This document shows, in pieces, positions 6,977 through 8,637 of a DNA stretch of 8,637 nucleotides (positions are counted from its first letter, which is position 1; every line of letters begins with the position of its first letter). Origin of the DNA: Bacteroidales bacterium (GTDB lineage Bacteria > Bacteroidota > Bacteroidia > Bacteroidales > UBA1402). Under the pieces are notes generated by a model. It had not been told where the DNA came from. It was given only the letters and a program-made list of their open reading frames with translations, and made no database searches. A program made the position numbers and the translations under genes. Where the stretch lies: assembly GCA_003506275.1 (NCBI GenBank), contig DOBD01000292.1:1-8637 (forward strand), read 5' to 3'.

Positions 6977-7722
6977 AGGGTTCTCAATTCAAAACCGTTT
7001 TCATCCATCACGCCATAGGAGTAATGATAGAACCATTCTCCCAGGACGATGATGCGTGACCGTGCCGACAGGGAAAGGTCGAGGAGTATGTGCCTGTGCC
7101 CGAACAGATAGAGGTCGGGTGCGTTGTCACCGGCGCTCAAGGCATGTTGTTTGGCGTATTGTACCAGGTGTTCCTTGTCTTCACCCAGGTAGGTTTCCGG
7201 GCCTTGTCCTCGCTTCAGGCGGCTGTGTTTTGCCCAATTCAAGCCAAAGCCCATGCCTGCCCAGGGGTGGATGGTTTTGAAAAGCCGTTGGCAGAGTTTG
7301 TTGTGGAAGATGGCGCGCAACACAGAAAAGGATAGGGAGGGATCCCCCAGGCCATCACCATGAGCCATCAGGATTTTTTTTCCATACAGTGTGGTTTCAT
7401 GTATGCCGTTTATGACGGTCACCCCGAGCTCTTCCTGAACATAGCTGAACAACCAGATGTCGTGGTTGCCGGTGAACCAATAGACGGGGATGCCGCTGTC
7501 GGTAAAATCGGCCAATCGTCCGAAAAAACGGGCATATCCTCTGGGTACCACGTATTTGTACTCGTACCAGAAGTCAATCATATCGCCCAACAGGTAGAGC
7601 GCCTCACACTCGGGTTTGATGCTGTCAAGCCAACGGACCAAGGTGCGTTCCCTTTCCTTGTCGCCTTCAAAGGCCAGGCTACCCAGGTGGGTGTCGGAAA
7701 CAAAAAAGGTTTTCACGCTCAC
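6967..7722 (-). CDS. lpxH: UDP-2,3-diacylglucosamine diphosphatase (LpxH family)
   Basis: LpxH hydrolyses UDP-2,3-diacylglucosamine to lipid X and UMP, the fourth step of lipid A synthesis, at the cytoplasmic face of the inner membrane. The 251-residue protein is a calcineurin-like metallophosphoesterase with all metal motifs intact: SDTHLG (D10, H12), LGDMIDFWYEY (D47), GNHD (85-88), MAHGDG (H121) and GHRH (208-211). The FWYEY and WAKHSR segments fit LpxH better than a general phosphoesterase. No in-frame ATG exists between the upstream stop at 7765-7767 and the conserved start of the domain. The protein must therefore begin at GTG 7722 or GTG 7716; the latter gives MKTFFVSDTHLG. It starts 4 bp after the DUF59 gene, so translation is probably coupled. 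An eight-A run (7374-7381) lies in the coding strand. Exact substrate is inferred from family. Confidence 0.9.
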   Translation of the reverse strand: MSVKTFFVSDTHLGSLAFEGDKERERTLVRWLDSIKPECEALYLLGDMIDFWYEYKYVVPRGYARFFGRLADFTDSGIPVYWFTGNHDIWLFSYVQEELGVTVINGIHETTLYGKKILMAHGDGLGDPSLSFSVLRAIFHNKLCQRLFKTIHPWAGMGFGLNWAKHSRLKRGQGPETYLGEDKEHLVQYAKQHALSAGDNAPDLYLFGHRHILLDLSLSARSRIIVLGEWFYHYSYGVMDENGFELRTLYD

Positions 7723-7726
7723 TCGA

Positions 7727-8047
7727 TTAAAGGAAACCCAGTTCCAGTTTGGCTTCTTCCGACATCATATCCTTGTCCCAGGCTGGATCGAATACCAGGT
7801 TGAGGGTTAGGTTGGTCACGCCTTCTATGCCCTCCACTTTCATGCGGACATCTTCCATGATGAAATCGGCCATGGGACAGGCAGGAGCTGTCATGGTCAT
7901 GTCGATGATGACATGGCCGTCTTCCTGGACCTCAATGTTATAGATTAACCCCAGGTCGTAGACGTTGACGGGTATCTCGGGGTCGTAAACGGTTTTCAGT
8001 ATCTTAACGATGGCTTCTTCCAGTGCCATAAAGGGGGACGCATCCAT
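7727..8047 (-). CDS. DUF59/MIP18 family protein, probable iron-sulfur cluster assembly factor
   Basis: This 106-residue cytoplasmic protein is one DUF59 domain. It has the signature DPEIPVNVYDLGLIY (22-36), the TAPACP loop with the conserved Cys57 (53-58), and a C-terminal FDPAWDKDMMSEEAK (86-100). Relatives such as SufT, PaaD and eukaryotic MIP18 help mature iron-sulfur proteins. That role is likely here but is not shown by context, because no suf genes are visible. The frame extends to 8143, into radC, but that part is not family sequence and lies upstream of the promoter. I chose the ATG at 8047; the ATG at 8029 (MALEEAI) is a fair alternative, giving 100 residues. lpxH begins 4 bp downstream, so the two are co-transcribed. 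Confidence 0.9.
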   Translation of the reverse strand: MDASPFMALEEAIVKILKTVYDPEIPVNVYDLGLIYNIEVQEDGHVIIDMTMTAPACPMADFIMEDVRMKVEGIEGVTNLTLNLVFDPAWDKDMMSEEAKLELGFL

Positions 8048-8063
8048 AGGGCGATGTTTTTGG

Positions 8064-8095
8064 CAAAAATACCCTTTTTCACTCGATCTGCCAAG
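8064..8095 (-). promoter_or_regulatory. Probable promoter of the DUF59-lpxH operon
   Basis: On the minus strand, CTTG (8095-8092) is followed after exactly 20 nt by TATTTTTG (8071-8064). The latter is a full match to the Bacteroidota -7 element TAnnTTTG, and the spacing fits the -33/-7 architecture. Transcription would begin near 8057, about 10 nt before the ATG at 8047 and 28 nt before the alternative ATG at 8029. The -33 half differs from TTTG by one base. Confidence 0.6.
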
Positions 8096-8099
8096 CTTG

Positions 8100-8637
8100 T
8101 CACAACTTGCCTTCGTCAGCGTAACTGTAGTAGAGCCCTTCACTGACGATAATGTGGTCTGTGAGTTGGATATCCAGGTTGTTGCAGGCCAACTTCAACT
8201 TCTGGGTGATTTTGTCATCGGCTGTACTTGGCCTGGGATTGCCTGATGGGTGGTTGTGACAAATGACAATGCTGGATGCCAATTTGTCCAAGGCGTGCTT
8301 GAGTACTATTTTGGGATCGACGGTGGTTTCGGAGACACCTCCGTGACTGATACGGATGTTGTCGATGATGCGGTGTTGGTTGTTCATCAGGAGTACCCAA
8401 CATTCTTCGTGCGACAGATCGGCCAGTTTAGGATGGAACAGCGTGTAGATATCCCTACTGTTATGAATTTGATGTTTGGGCAGGATGTCGGCCGAACGTC
8501 GTCTGCGTCCCAATTCCAGAGCGGCCGACAAGACGACGGCTTTCACTGGCCCTACACCCTTGAAATTCCCGCTCAACGTGTTGAGACTGAGTTTGCCTAA
8601 TTCGTTCAGGTTGTTGTTGGCCGCTAGCAGGATGCGT
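8100..8637 (-). CDS. radC: RadC family JAB/MPN-domain protein (N-terminus beyond window)
   Basis: The frame is open to the window end, leaving 178 visible residues; a full RadC is roughly 220-235, so about 50 N-terminal residues are missing. Residues ~10-45 hold the helix-hairpin-helix (NELGKL, then FKGVGPVKAVVLSAALELGRRR), a DNA-binding type motif. The rest is a JAB metalloprotease-like domain with SHEECWVLLMNN (75-86) and the zinc motif HNHPSGNPRPSTAD (H127, H129, D140), all ligands intact. The protein ends with DHIIVSEGLYYSYAD. RadC is named for a claimed repair role that later work disputed; its biochemical function is not settled. The TGA at 8100-8102 is followed at once by the DUF59 promoter, with no terminator, so read-through into DUF59-lpxH is possible. 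Confidence 0.94.
   Translation of the reverse strand, partial: RILLAANNNLNELGKLSLNTLSGNFKGVGPVKAVVLSAALELGRRRRSADILPKHQIHNSRDIYTLFHPKLADLSHEECWVLLMNNQHRIIDNIRISHGGVSETTVDPKIVLKHALDKLASSIVICHNHPSGNPRPSTADDKITQKLKLACNNLDIQLTDHIIVSEGLYYSYADEGKL

Noticed and set aside
7360..7803. 147-codon plus-strand ORF opposite lpxH
   Set aside because: It is antisense to a gene with intact metallophosphoesterase motifs and has no recognisable domain or promoter.
8048..8143. N-terminal extension of the DUF59 protein into radC
   Set aside because: It begins at a GTG inside radC, lies upstream of a well-formed promoter, and is not family sequence.
1..8637. Mobile element, CRISPR array, tRNA/rRNA or novel defence system
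   Set aside because: No transposase, integrase, regular repeat-spacer pattern, RNA gene or defence-type domain was seen; all gaps are short and the genes are conserved housekeeping types.

Overview
This window looks like ordinary chromosomal DNA of a Gram-negative Bacteroidota bacterium, probably of the order Bacteroidales. Three lines of evidence agree. The first protein ends in a type IX secretion sorting domain, a system confined to this phylum. Matches to the Bacteroidota promoter element TAnnTTTG lie upstream of folP, pta and the DUF59 gene. An LpxH-type enzyme implies lipid A. The Pta-AckA pair fits an acetate-producing fermentative or anaerobic metabolism. Genus cannot be read from the sequence.

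Layout, left to right. (1) Positions 2-1135, plus strand: the C-terminal 377 residues of a secreted, type IX-sorted surface protein whose N-terminus lies outside the window. (2) Positions 1150-1190: a strong hairpin terminator that works in both directions. (3) Positions 1226-2826, minus strand: murF followed by a small DUF4491 membrane protein, 8 bp apart. (4) Positions 2827-2999: a divergent promoter region. (5) Positions 3000-4630, plus strand: folP and cdaA, overlapping by 7 bp. (6) Positions 4631-4718: a regulatory gap with a perfect -7 element and repeated TTTTGC motifs. (7) Positions 4719-6976, plus strand: pta and ackA. (8) Positions 6967-8047, minus strand: a DUF59/MIP18 gene followed 4 bp later by lpxH, whose 3' end overlaps that of ackA by 10 bp. 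(9) Positions 8100-8637, minus strand: radC, cut by the window edge.

How the genes fit together. MurF makes the last cytoplasmic peptidoglycan precursor and LpxH makes lipid X for lipid A. CdaA makes c-di-AMP, which in other phyla is tied to wall and osmotic homeostasis. FolP makes the folate precursor dihydropteroate. Pta and AckA turn acetyl-CoA into acetate with ATP gain. The window is therefore mostly conserved envelope and central-metabolism genes. All identified catalytic motifs are intact. No insertion sequence, tRNA, rRNA, CRISPR array, phage gene or obvious defence locus was seen, and I found no convincing undescribed system. The points most worth a second look are the duplicated module in the secreted protein, the motif cluster before pta, the folP-cdaA coupling and the murF-DUF4491 pairing. 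No gene-free stretch exceeds 300 bases; the longest is 173 bp.
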